DNA from: JANXMY01 sp964251675
GTDB taxonomy: Bacteria; Armatimonadota; Armatimonadia; Armatimonadales; Capsulimonadaceae
Direction of reading: 5' to 3'
DNA: 64,000 bases
Assembly (NCBI GenBank): GCA_964251675.1
Contig: CAXUKS010000001.1
Location: forward strand, 62,001 to 126,000
The position numbers and the translations under genes were made by a program. The notes under the pieces were generated by a model, which was not told the DNA's origin, did not search any database, and saw only the letters and a list, made by a program, of their open reading frames with translations. Shown one piece after another: positions 16,858-24,421 of the stretch (position 1 is its first letter; the number at the start of each line of letters is the position of its first letter).

Positions 16858-17901
16858 ATGGACAAAGAAAAAGCACTGGAAATGGCGCTGGCGCAGATCG
16901 ACAAGCAGTTTGGCAAGGGCGCGATTATGCGTCTCGGACAGGCGGAAAAGCTGGTCACGGAGTCTATCCCCACCGGCTCGGTCGCACTGGACATCGCGCT
17001 GGGTGTGGGCGGCGTTCCCAAAGGGCGCATTATTGAAGTTTACGGGCCGGAGTCTTCGGGCAAGACCACGCTGTCCCTGCATCTGGTGGCCGAAGCGCAG
17101 AAGCTGGGCGGCATCTGTGCGTTTGTGGACGCCGAGCATGCACTGGACCCGGAATATGCCAAGAACCTGGGCGTTGACATTGACAGCCTGTTAGTCTCAC
17201 AGCCGTCCACGGGCGAGGAAGCTCTGGAAATCACCGACGGCCTGGTGCGCTCCGGCGCGATTGCCATGATTGTCATCGACTCCGTCGCCGCCCTTGTGCC
17301 AAAGGCCGAGATCGAAGGCGAGATGGGCGACAGCCACATGGGCCTGCAGGCCCGCATGATGTCGCAGGCCATGCGGAAGCTGTCGGGCAGTGTCAGCAAA
17401 AGCGGCTGCGTGATTGTCTTTATCAATCAGCTCCGCGAGAAGATCGGCGTCATGTTCGGCAACCCGGAAACGACGCCAGGCGGCAAGGCGCTGAAGTTCT
17501 ACGCCTCGGTGCGCCTCGATGTGCGCCGGGTGGAGACGCTGAAGCAGGGCACGGACATGGTCGGCAACCGAGTCAAAGTCAAGGTGGTCAAGAACAAAGT
17601 CGCGCCCCCCTTCCGGCAGGCTGAGTTCGATATCATGTTTGGCACGGGCATCAGCAAAAGCGGCGGCATTCTGGATATGGGCATTGAGCTTGGTATCGCC
17701 AACAAGTCCGGCTCGTGGTTTACCTACGGCGACACGCGCATCGGGCAGGGCCGCGAGAACGCCAAGTCCTATCTGGACGAGCATCCCGAAATCATGGCGG
17801 AGATGGAAGCCAAAATCCGCGACATCGCCGTTGGCCCCACCGCCCCGGTTCCCGCCGATATGCTGGCCGACGATGCCGACAAGCTGGCGCTGGCCGGCTA
17901 A
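16858..17901 (+). CDS. recA: Recombinase A
   Basis: 347 residues; ATP-dependent strand exchange and co-protease for LexA. Walker A 'GPESSGKT' lies at residues 63-70. Further signatures are 'VDAEHALDPEYAKNLGV', Walker B 'IAMIVIDSVAAL', and the loop regions 'EIEGEMGDSHMGLQARMMSQ' and 'NQLREKIGVMFGNPETTPGG'. No intein is present in RecA itself, although the adjacent gene carries one. The start follows GAGAGGCAGG. A strong terminator at 17907-17938 separates it from the next gene. Expression is expected to be DNA-damage inducible through the SOS box. Confidence 0.99.
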   Translation: MDKEKALEMALAQIDKQFGKGAIMRLGQAEKLVTESIPTGSVALDIALGVGGVPKGRIIEVYGPESSGKTTLSLHLVAEAQKLGGICAFVDAEHALDPEYAKNLGVDIDSLLVSQPSTGEEALEITDGLVRSGAIAMIVIDSVAALVPKAEIEGEMGDSHMGLQARMMSQAMRKLSGSVSKSGCVIVFINQLREKIGVMFGNPETTPGGKALKFYASVRLDVRRVETLKQGTDMVGNRVKVKVVKNKVAPPFRQAEFDIMFGTGISKSGGILDMGIELGIANKSGSWFTYGDTRIGQGRENAKSYLDEHPEIMAEMEAKIRDIAVGPTAPVPADMLADDADKLALAG

Positions 17902-17906
17902 CTCTG

Positions 17907-17938
17907 CAAAGGCCCCCGCGCTTCGGGGGCCTTTTCTT
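17907..17938 (+). terminator. Rho-independent terminator after recA
   Basis: GGCCCCCG and CGGGGGCC form a compact stem around CGCTT, followed by TTTTCTTT. It begins 10 bp past the recA stop codon. Confidence 0.85.
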
Positions 17939-17972
17939 TCACTGCAAGACTAGGTTTAAGGAGAACTGAACT

Positions 17973-19847
17973 GTGGCCTTTGATTTCAAGCGGCATCTGA
18001 TTAAAGTGCAGGGCGGACGAACGTACCTGCCCGTTTCGGCGCGGATTGTCTGGTTCCGGCAGGAACACCCGGACTGGACCATCGAAACCGAGATGGTGGA
18101 GCTGAACCACGAAAAGCAGTACGCCATCTTTCGCGCCCGCATCTCGGACGGCGACGGCAGGCTGATGGCGACCGGGACCAAAAAGGAAGATGTCAAGGGC
18201 TTCGGGGATTATTTAGAAAAAGCCGAGTGCGTGCCGATGGACACACGTATTCTGACCGCAGAAGGCTGGAAGATGCATGATGAACTGCGTCTTGGAGAGC
18301 CGGTACTGGCCTACAACGTTGAAACCGAAAGCATGGGCTGGGTTCCCCTGCTGGCCGTGCGCCGATATCAGAACGCACCGGTCGTTCACGCTTTTAATGG
18401 AAAAGGCTTTGATGTCGTCTGCACGCCCGATCACAAATGGCCGGTGAAGTACATGGTTGTCAACAAAGGCAAAAACTATGTATACCGCAAGCTTCAGGAA
18501 ACCGCGAAGTTGAGTACGGCGAGCGCGATCACTGTCGGCTCCCCCGCCCCCGCCGGACTGATGGCTGTTACGCCTCAGCAGGCATTTCTGATGGGAATGC
18601 TGATTACCGATGGCTGCGTTCGCTACACCGGCAAGCATATCAGTGGCTACATCTGTCAGTCCAAGCCAAAGGGAGTTACGGCAATCCGTGAGCAGCTTAT
18701 GGGGGTGCCGCACCGTGAGGATGTGGTTGCCGCGCACACGCGCACTTTCCCAACTGGCAGAACATATGACTGTCAGATTGGCTACCGGTGGCACATTGCG
18801 GCGGGCTACCTGCATGAGCTGCATGAAGCATTTGGGATAGTCCACGAAACCGAGCTGCCTCATGTGATTGCTGGACTATCTCAAGAAGCACGGGCGGCTT
18901 TTATGGGAGCGATGATGCTGGCAGAAGGAGACGCGAAAGGTAATTTCGCGCAGATGCCAGGACGCAACGATTGGGTGATTGACCTCTGGACTGCTCTCTG
19001 TGCGCTGGAAGGCGACATGGTCTGCAAGGCGTCTGTGCGTGACGATTGCGGGGGTATCTGGGTTGCTCGCCGCAAGAAAACTCGCCGCGTTTGGGCAAGC
19101 AATGTCGTGGTAGAAGCGGCAGGCACGGCGAACGTTTGGTGTCCGCAGACACCGTTTGGAACTTGGGTAGCTCGGTTCAGTAATGACGTGGTTACTATTA
19201 CTGGCAACACAGGCTCGGTAGGCCGCGCCCTCGCGCTGTGCGGCTTTGGCACGCAGTTCTCGCCGGAGCTGGACGAAACCGGGCCGGGCCGGTTCGCGGA
19301 CAGCCCGCAGCCAATGGGCGGCGGACGCTTTGGCGGCGGGGGAGGCAGTGGGGGTGGAGGCGGCAGCTATGGCGGAGGCGGAGCCAGCCGCTACGGCTCT
19401 CCGCCGCCCGGCAGCGGGAACAGCGCAGGCAGCAATGGCGGGGGGAACGGTGGCCCGCCGCGTGAGATGAATGTCAGCGCCCCGCCCCAGGACCGTGCGC
19501 CTGCGCCGCGTGCGGAAGCCGCTCGTCCCAAGCCCGCCCCGGCCCCGCCGCCTGACGACGGGGAAGATGACTTTGAGGCCCTGGTGGGCGGAGCCGCCCT
19601 GCTGGATGCCACCGAAGACGACCCATTCGGCGATGACACGCCCGCCGCGAAGCCTGCCGCGCCGGTTCGCGCCGCCGCTGTAAAGGCCGATAGCGGCGGC
19701 AGTGCCGTTCCTGCTGGAATGCCTGCGTGCGTGGACTGCGGCAGGGCGCTCACGAAGTCGCAGCAGGAGCTGTCCATCCGCAACTTCGGTGAGGCCCTCT
19801 GTCCGGGCTGTCAGCGGGACAAGCCGCGCCGCGCCGTTGCCGCTTAA
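17973..19847 (+). CDS. Single-stranded-DNA-type recombination protein interrupted by an intein
   Basis: GTG 17973 follows TAAGGAG. The 624-residue precursor contains an intein (residues 86-412); splicing would leave 297 residues. The extein N-domain ('RHLIKVQGGRTYLPVSARIV', 'RARISDGDGRLMATGTKKE') and the rejoined motif 'YLEKAE|TGSVGRALALCGFG' belong to a conserved family with an EKAETxxxGRALAxxGxGTQF core, also known from phage-type recombination proteins. I infer an ssDNA-binding or annealing role. A Gly-rich linker (near residues 445-490), an acidic Ala/Pro region and a C-terminal CxxC...CxxC zinc ribbon ('ACVDCGRALT', 'ALCPGCQRD') follow. The position next to recA fits a repair function. 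The exact activity is unproven. Confidence 0.8.
   Translation: MAFDFKRHLIKVQGGRTYLPVSARIVWFRQEHPDWTIETEMVELNHEKQYAIFRARISDGDGRLMATGTKKEDVKGFGDYLEKAECVPMDTRILTAEGWKMHDELRLGEPVLAYNVETESMGWVPLLAVRRYQNAPVVHAFNGKGFDVVCTPDHKWPVKYMVVNKGKNYVYRKLQETAKLSTASAITVGSPAPAGLMAVTPQQAFLMGMLITDGCVRYTGKHISGYICQSKPKGVTAIREQLMGVPHREDVVAAHTRTFPTGRTYDCQIGYRWHIAAGYLHELHEAFGIVHETELPHVIAGLSQEARAAFMGAMMLAEGDAKGNFAQMPGRNDWVIDLWTALCALEGDMVCKASVRDDCGGIWVARRKKTRRVWASNVVVEAAGTANVWCPQTPFGTWVARFSNDVVTITGNTGSVGRALALCGFGTQFSPELDETGPGRFADSPQPMGGGRFGGGGGSGGGGGSYGGGGASRYGSPPPGSGNSAGSNGGGNGGPPREMNVSAPPQDRAPAPRAEAARPKPAPAPPPDDGEDDFEALVGGAALLDATEDDPFGDDTPAAKPAAPVRAAAVKADSGGSAVPAGMPACVDCGRALTKSQQELSIRNFGEALCPGCQRDKPRRAVAA
18228..19208 (+). 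mobile_element. In-frame LAGLIDADG intein (327 residues)
   Basis: The intein begins at Cys (TGC 18228) right after 'EKAE' and ends with Asn (AAC 19206-19208) before Thr. Block A is 'CVPMDTRILTAEGWKMHDEL'; block B is 'TPDH' at intein residues 66-69. The two LAGLIDADG helices are 'AFLMGMLITDG' (119-129) and 'AAFMGAMMLAEGD' (223-235). The C-terminal splice region is 'VWCPQTPFGTWVARF...VVTITGN', with Gly instead of the usual penultimate His, as in a known intein subclass. Cys1, Thr/His of block B, the terminal Asn and the +1 Thr are all present, so splicing and homing functions look intact. Confidence 0.93.
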
Positions 19848-19865
19848 GCCAGACCTCCAAAACAA

Positions 19866-19899
19866 CAGCCCCGCACTTTCTGCAAAGTGCGGGGCTGTT
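19866..19899. terminator. Bidirectional terminator between convergent genes
   Basis: ACAGCCCCGCACTTT and AAAGTGCGGGGCTGT form a 15-bp stem around CTGC. It is flanked by AACA on one side and TGGAGTTTT on the other, and sits between the intein gene and the minus-strand LysM gene. Confidence 0.8.
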
Positions 19900-19914
19900 G
19901 GAGTTTTAAAGCGT

Positions 19915-20436
19915 TCAGCGCGAGGCAACTGCCTGATGTGCCCGCTCGATCTCCGCGATCACGGCGGGGCTGCTGACCGGGATACGGAGCTGCTGACCGG
20001 GGACAAGCGGAACTGCGCCGGAAAGGTGGTTGAGGCGAGCGATCTGCTCTTCGCGCACGGGAAGATAAATCTGCGAGTCGCCGTAGCGTTTGGCGAGGCT
20101 GCTGAGTGTGTCGCCGCGTGAGACTTTTTTGGAAATGACGATGACGGCGGGAGCAGACGGCCCGGCGTAGCTCTGGCGAACGGAATGCAGCAAAGAAGAC
20201 GCGCTGCTGACGACGAAAAAGGCCGCGACGGCGGCGGCAGAGGTGCCGAGCAGAAAGGTTTCCATCTTTTGAAACGGGCTGCGGCGAACGCGGCGGCGCG
20301 GGGCGGTTGGCTGGCACACCGGCTCTTCCAGGGTCAAATCTTTCAGAACCAGTTGGGGACGATCCGCACGTGTGGACAGCGAAAGCCGCTCACGGGTTTT
20401 TGCCGCACGCGGCGCGTCCAGTCTCAAAGGAACCAT
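19915..20436 (-). CDS. LysM-domain membrane protein divergent from lexA (YneA-like candidate)
   Basis: ATG 20436 follows GAGGAG by 7 bases, giving 173 residues. A basic cytoplasmic N-part precedes one membrane segment ('FLLGTSAAAVAAFFVVSSAS') and a single LysM domain ('VSRGDTLSSLAKRYGDSQIY', 'LNHLSGAVPLVPGQQLRIPV'). A short membrane protein with LysM, transcribed away from lexA and with LexA-type dyads between them, matches the layout of Bacillus yneA, an SOS-induced suppressor of cell division. Function by homology of context is inference; sequence similarity to YneA is limited to domain architecture. Confidence 0.75.
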   Translation of the reverse strand: MVPLRLDAPRAAKTRERLSLSTRADRPQLVLKDLTLEEPVCQPTAPRRRVRRSPFQKMETFLLGTSAAAVAAFFVVSSASSLLHSVRQSYAGPSAPAVIVISKKVSRGDTLSSLAKRYGDSQIYLPVREEQIARLNHLSGAVPLVPGQQLRIPVSSPAVIAEIERAHQAVASR

Positions 20437-20495
20437 ATCAATTCTCCTCATATACACCATTTCAACCCTCAAAAAACAAGATGCAAACCGACGGG

Positions 20496-20509
20496 CAAAC
20501 ATTAGTTTG
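20496..20509. promoter_or_regulatory. LexA-type dyad 1 (LysM/lexA intergenic)
   Basis: CAAACATTAGTTTG, symmetric half-sites CAAAC/GTTTG with a 4-base spacer, the geometry of the perfect recA box with one base changed per half. It lies just downstream of the minus-strand -10 box (20519-20524), over the expected LysM gene transcription start. Confidence 0.65.
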
Positions 20510-20518
20510 TCTACGTGT

Positions 20519-20547
20519 ATTATACGCATTGTTCAGCAAGGAGTCAA
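20519..20547 (-). promoter_or_regulatory. Promoter of the LysM gene
   Basis: On the minus strand TTGACT (20542-20547), 17-base spacer, TATAAT (20519-20524). The LexA-type dyad at 20496-20509 overlaps the predicted start site. Confidence 0.75.
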
Positions 20548-20575
20548 GCAAATTATGCCCCTGTTAATAAAAAAA

Positions 20576-20589
20576 CAAACAAAAGTTTG
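20576..20589. promoter_or_regulatory. LexA-type dyad 2 (upstream of lexA)
   Basis: CAAACAAAAGTTTG, same half-sites and spacing as dyad 1. It lies 43 bp upstream of the lexA -10 box, compatible with autoregulation. Confidence 0.65.
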
Positions 20590-20631
20590 CTTGGGTTCCA
20601 ATTTGGCTAAAAGAGAAGAACGTTGTTGTGG

Positions 20632-20637
20632 TATAAT
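20632..20637 (+). promoter_or_regulatory. lexA extended -10 box
   Basis: TATAAT preceded by TGG (extended -10, TGnTATAAT). No good -35 is visible at the usual distance, which suits an extended -10 promoter. Confidence 0.55.
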
Positions 20638-20702
20638 GCCTGTGACAGCGTTTATTCACATTTATTCAACCTATTTATACCCATTTATTCAAAGGACTCA
20701 TT

Positions 20703-21338
20703 ATGCCTACCCCTCAGACGCTTTCCGAGAAGCAGCAGCAAATCTGGGATTTTGTTCGCACTCATATCGAGCAGCGCGGCTTCGCGCCCACCGTCCGCGA
20801 GATTGGCAAAGAAGTCAGCCTTCGCTCCTCCTGCACGGTCAAGAAGCACCTGGACAGCCTGGAAAGCAAGGGATTCCTGCACCGGGACCGTTACAAGCGG
20901 ACCCTGAGCCTGATGGACGGCGGCGAGCGCGTCTCGCTGGGCCGCTCGGTCTGCGTGCCGCTGATGGGGCGCGTTGCCGGGGGCATTCCGATTGTGGCGG
21001 AAGAAAATCAAAGTCCGGAGATGCTGCCAATCCCGGTCTCTTTACTCAGTCGAGGTGACCAGTCCGGGCGCGATCTGTTCGCTTTGGAAGTGTACGGGGA
21101 TTCAATGCGCGATGCAGGCATCGGTAACGGTGACATTGTGGTGGCCCGCCGCCAGACCACGGCTGCTGACGGGCAGATTGTGGTCGCCCGCATCGGGGAC
21201 GAGGCAACGGTCAAAAAGTTTTACCGCGAGGCCAAAGGCTTCCGACTGGAGCCAGCCAACCCGGACTTTGCGCCAATATACACAGACGAAGTCGCCATTA
21301 TGGGCCATGTGGCAATGGCGATCAAGCGGTTCGTGTAG
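20703..21338 (+). CDS. lexA: LexA repressor
   Basis: 211 residues. The winged-helix N-domain ('QQIWDFVRTHIEQRGFAPTV', 'SSCTVKKHLDSLESKGF') is followed by the S24 self-cleavage domain. The cleavage bond is Ala92-Gly93 in 'GRVAGGIPIVAEEN', the nucleophile is Ser134 in 'VYGDSMRD', and the general base is Lys171 in 'ATVKKFY'. All are conserved, so RecA-stimulated self-cleavage should work. The recA box in this window defines its probable site. An AAAGGA precedes ATG 20703. Its end overlaps the convergent ABC permease gene by 17 bp. Confidence 0.97.
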   Translation: MPTPQTLSEKQQQIWDFVRTHIEQRGFAPTVREIGKEVSLRSSCTVKKHLDSLESKGFLHRDRYKRTLSLMDGGERVSLGRSVCVPLMGRVAGGIPIVAEENQSPEMLPIPVSLLSRGDQSGRDLFALEVYGDSMRDAGIGNGDIVVARRQTTAADGQIVVARIGDEATVKKFYREAKGFRLEPANPDFAPIYTDEVAIMGHVAMAIKRFV

Positions 21339-23055
21339 AGACAGGGCTTGCCCCTGCCTTCTCTTCTTTCCGCCCCAGCACTCCCAGCGCGGCGGCATAG
21401 GAAACAAAGCCGATCATAAAGTAAACCAGCGCGGTTCCTGCCCAGAGCGGCATCGTTCCGTACCCAGCCAGGCCAGTCAGGACGATATTTTGTGTCCCTG
21501 TTCCAGAGGCCGTGTCAAACGAAGTCGTCAACTGGGACATCGGCACAAAAGGACACAGGTAAAGCCAGTTGATGCCGACGCTGTTCCGTGCGTTGAGCGC
21601 GTCTGTGCCGCTCAGGGTCATGTAGGAAAAGAACGGCAGACTTACGGCCAGCACCAGAAAAAGATACAGCAGTGTCAGGGAGGCCCAGCGGTTGCGGAGC
21701 AGCACGGACAGCAGAAATCCCAGCCCGGCCATCCCGAACACCACCAGTATCAGCATCACTGAGGCTTGCCCGATCATACTGGCCCATTGCGCGGCCATAT
21801 TCTGCGCCTGCATGGCCTGTGAAACTGTGAGGCCCTGTGAAGCGGCAATGCTTGGCAGGCGAAGCGGTATATTGACCGCAGACAATCCCCATCGTGCTGC
21901 CGCCCAGGTTCCGCCCAGCACCACCAGGCACAGCACAAGCGCCAGCGGCAAGCCGGACGGCAGCGTGGCATCGCCGAACACGCGGCGCGGGGCCAGCGAG
22001 CGGAAAAGGAAAGGAACCCGCCCGCCCCACCCTTCCCGGTCTCCCGTCACCAGCACCGGCACAAACAGCAGGATCAAAATTGTCGCCAGCGTCAGCAGCC
22101 ACGAAACCAGCGAGAGGGAGAACACGCCAAGAGTACGCGAACCGGCCACAATCAGCCCGTCGCCGAAGAACACCAGCAAGGCGGCAAAAAGCAGCGTCAC
22201 CAGCCGCAAAGGCGCAGCACGGCGCGTCGGGAAGTCTTCCAGACGGTTCACACAGGCCAGCACCAGCAAAGCCGTCAGCGTCCCATTGATCAGCAGTGCC
22301 GGAACCCACGCAGGCAGCGTCAGCCCATAGTAATGCTCGGCAAAGACCGCCCCGGTCACGGCTCCCAGCGGATTCAAGGCGCACAGGCCGTAGCTCTGCG
22401 GCCCGCCGTTGAAGCCGCCCCCCAGTGCGCTCGCAATGGCTGGCAGCGCCGGGGGAAGCGTAATCAGGAAAAACGCGATCAGTGTCGAATACGACAGCAC
22501 CGTGGCCGTGGCCGTGGACGCGGCATAGGCCGACCAGCACAGGCCGATAGCCCCAAACAAAAACGCATCCCCCACCAGCAGAACATACGCAAAAAACACT
22601 TCACCGGGCGAGACGCCCCCCAGCAGAAAGCACAGCGACAGCAGCGGCAGCGACGACGTCAGCAGCAGCGCCACAAACGACACCGACGACAGCAGCTTGC
22701 CCAGTACAATCGAGCCGGGCCGAAGCGTGGTTCCGCGCAGCAGCTCAAAGGTCCGCTGCTCCCGCTCCACCGAGATCGCCCCCGCTGTCAGTGCCGGTGT
22801 AATTAGCGCGATCATCACCGCCTGCGAATAAAAGATAATCCGAAAGAACAGCCGCCCGACCGTGTAGCCCGCCTCGCCGCCCCCGCCGTTCTGGACTGTC
22901 TGGGCGTTGCTGTTCCACCAGCCTAAGTAGGAGAAAAACAAAATCAGCGACAGCAAAAGCAGGTAGCCGAACAGCAGCCAGGGCGTGCGTGAGCCGCGCA
23001 TCCGCCCGCGCAGCTCTTTGGTGACTACGGGATTGTCTAAAATCAGTTGCCGCAT
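21322..23055 (-). CDS. ABC-2 type transporter permease
   Basis: 577 residues with about twelve hydrophobic segments. The N-terminus 'NPVVTKELRGRMRGSRTPWL' is the cytoplasmic lead-in seen in ABC-2 permeases that work with a separate ATPase. 'ERTFELLRGTTLRPGSIVLG', here as 'EREQRTFELLRGT', is a coupling-helix-like segment also typical of the family. No ATPase gene adjoins it in this window, so its partner is elsewhere or lost. The substrate is unknown. A palindromic element lies upstream at 23189-23259. Confidence 0.85.
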   Translation of the reverse strand: MRQLILDNPVVTKELRGRMRGSRTPWLLFGYLLLLSLILFFSYLGWWNSNAQTVQNGGGGEAGYTVGRLFFRIIFYSQAVMIALITPALTAGAISVEREQRTFELLRGTTLRPGSIVLGKLLSSVSFVALLLTSSLPLLSLCFLLGGVSPGEVFFAYVLLVGDAFLFGAIGLCWSAYAASTATATVLSYSTLIAFFLITLPPALPAIASALGGGFNGGPQSYGLCALNPLGAVTGAVFAEHYYGLTLPAWVPALLINGTLTALLVLACVNRLEDFPTRRAAPLRLVTLLFAALLVFFGDGLIVAGSRTLGVFSLSLVSWLLTLATILILLFVPVLVTGDREGWGGRVPFLFRSLAPRRVFGDATLPSGLPLALVLCLVVLGGTWAAARWGLSAVNIPLRLPSIAASQGLTVSQAMQAQNMAAQWASMIGQASVMLILVVFGMAGLGFLLSVLLRNRWASLTLLYLFLVLAVSLPFFSYMTLSGTDALNARNSVGINWLYLCPFVPMSQLTTSFDTASGTGTQNIVLTGLAGYGTMPLWAGTALVYFMIGFVSYAAALGVLGRKEEKAGASPVSTRTA

Positions 23056-23188
23056 TATCTTTCCCTCCTCGAAAGGCTTGAAGCAGAGATACGACAGGCA
23101 GGCGGGAAAATCCTTCCGGGGCCGCTGTTCTATCAGGGCCGTTCAGTTTTACTGACGTGGCAAGCACCTTGTTTTGGAGTTGTGTCTT

Positions 23189-23259
23189 GGAGCCACGCCC
23201 CCAAGAGCCACGGATTTCAATCCGTGGCTGCAATCCGTGGTTCCTATGTGCGTGGCTCC
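23189..23259. repeat. Nested palindromic element
   Basis: Outer 10-bp arms GGAGCCACGC (23189-23198) and GCGTGGCTCC (23250-23259) enclose a self-complementary hairpin AGCCACGGAT-TTCA-ATCCGTGGCT (23206-23229) and a third ATCCGTGG copy. The stretch 23056-23299 holds no gene. Confidence 0.7.
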
Positions 23260-23299
23260 TGTCCTGAGCAGCCGAAAAAACTCAATGACCCTGGGTGTT

Positions 23300-24130
23300 C
23301 TATTCCAGATCCGCCCGCAGGCCGGACTCTGCGCCGTCCGCCATGCCGCTGTTGGTTCCCACTGCCTCCCGCAAATGCAGGTCTTTCAAGGTCGGCAGAT
23401 GCTCCGTGGAGTCGTCTTGGGGGGCATAGCCGACTCGCTCCCGCGCCTCGGAAATGTCCAGCCGCTTGAACCGGTTGTCGCTAAGGCCGTGGAAGAGCGC
23501 GAACTTCAAGCCCTCCGCATCAATGCTTCGGTGAATAAGCTGGTTTAAGTCGCGCTGCGAGACAAACGCATCCAGGAGACCCATCCCCTGCGCGTCCTGC
23601 ACGGTTTCCAGTGGCTGAAAGGCCCCGATCCGCAGGGCCACGGCGCTGACACCTTCCTGCTCGGCCATGTACCGGCACAGAGCCTCCCCAAAGCATTTAG
23701 AAACGCCGTACAGGTCGCCGGGGTTGACCGGCTCATTTGTCTTGACCTGCACATCGGCGGGGTAGCCCGAGACAGCATGGATGGAAGACGCATAGACCAC
23801 GCGCTTGACGCCCGCCGTCTTTGCCGCCGCGAAGACGTTGTAGGTTCCGATGATATTGGTTTGCAGCAAGTCCGCCCACAGCGACGACGGGCCGGGGTTG
23901 CCCGCCAGATGGACAATTGTATCCATCCCCGCGCAGACTTCTTTCAGCCGGGGCAGGTCCGCCAGATCCGCCTCCACCACATCCCCAAACGCCGTGATTT
24001 CCTCCCGTCGCGCCTCATCCCCGCGCACCATCAGCCGCAAATCATACTTGCCCCCGTTGTGCTTGGCAAAGTACGACCCGATATTTCCCGCCGCCCCCGT
24101 CACCAGCACCCGCCGCTTTGTGTCTGCCAT
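23300..24130 (-). CDS. NAD-dependent epimerase/dehydratase family protein (uronate dehydrogenase-like)
   Basis: 276 residues from ATG 24130, with GGGAGG just upstream. Extended short-chain dehydrogenase fold: 'RRVLVTGAAGNIGSYFAKH' for NAD binding, 'DTIVHLAGNPGPSSLW', 'NIIGTYNVFAAAKTAGVKRV', 'YASSIHAVSGYP' and catalytic 'YGVSKCFGEALCRYM'. The 'NIIGTYN...YGVSKCFGE' pattern is close to hexuronate dehydrogenases, which oxidise galacturonate or glucuronate to lactones, but other sugar-nucleotide enzymes share it. It stands alone between two repeat elements. Substrate assignment is tentative. Confidence 0.85.
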   Translation of the reverse strand: MADTKRRVLVTGAAGNIGSYFAKHNGGKYDLRLMVRGDEARREEITAFGDVVEADLADLPRLKEVCAGMDTIVHLAGNPGPSSLWADLLQTNIIGTYNVFAAAKTAGVKRVVYASSIHAVSGYPADVQVKTNEPVNPGDLYGVSKCFGEALCRYMAEQEGVSAVALRIGAFQPLETVQDAQGMGLLDAFVSQRDLNQLIHRSIDAEGLKFALFHGLSDNRFKRLDISEARERVGYAPQDDSTEHLPTLKDLHLREAVGTNSGMADGAESGLRADLE

Positions 24131-24178
24131 CTCCGCCTCCCACCGCGATTGTACCTGCCTCCATCTGCAAATCAAATT

Positions 24179-24324
24179 CCGAGGAGTTGAAAACCCCTCG
24201 CTAGAAGAAGCACCCTTCGGGTGGAAGATGTAGGGGCGATGCTTGCAGCGCCCTCTTGTGGCCTACCTATCTGTTCCTCCGTCCGAAGGACGCCTTACCG
24301 AGCGAGGAGTTTTCAACTCCTCGG
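24179..24324. repeat. Inverted repeat with GAGGAGTTGAAAACCCCTC-type hairpin arms
   Basis: Arms at 24179-24202 and 24301-24324 are reverse complements with one mismatch. Each arm is itself self-complementary. Between them, GAAGCACCCTTCGGGTGGAAGA (24205-24226 region) holds a further small hairpin. A similar AAGCACCCTGCGGGTGAAGA follows the palindrome near 56521. The element fills most of the gap before leuS. Confidence 0.75.
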
Positions 24325-24332
24325 ACTTCGGC

Positions 24333-24362
24333 TTGACTATCCCCCACCCCCCGCAGTATACT
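24333..24362 (+). promoter_or_regulatory. leuS promoter
   Basis: TTGACT at 24333-24338, 18-base spacer, TATACT at 24357-24362. It leaves a leader of about 52 nt with no T-box-like structure recognisable. Confidence 0.65.
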
Positions 24363-24421
24363 AGAGGCAGCGATTTAGAGCAAAGCACAACTAAGCAGAC
24401 ACGATTAGGCATAAACACAAT

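Noticed and set aside
24363..24421. T-box riboswitch ahead of leuS, and likewise ahead of thrS and pheS
   Set aside because: The leaders are too short and no T-box consensus or specifier stem is recognisable.
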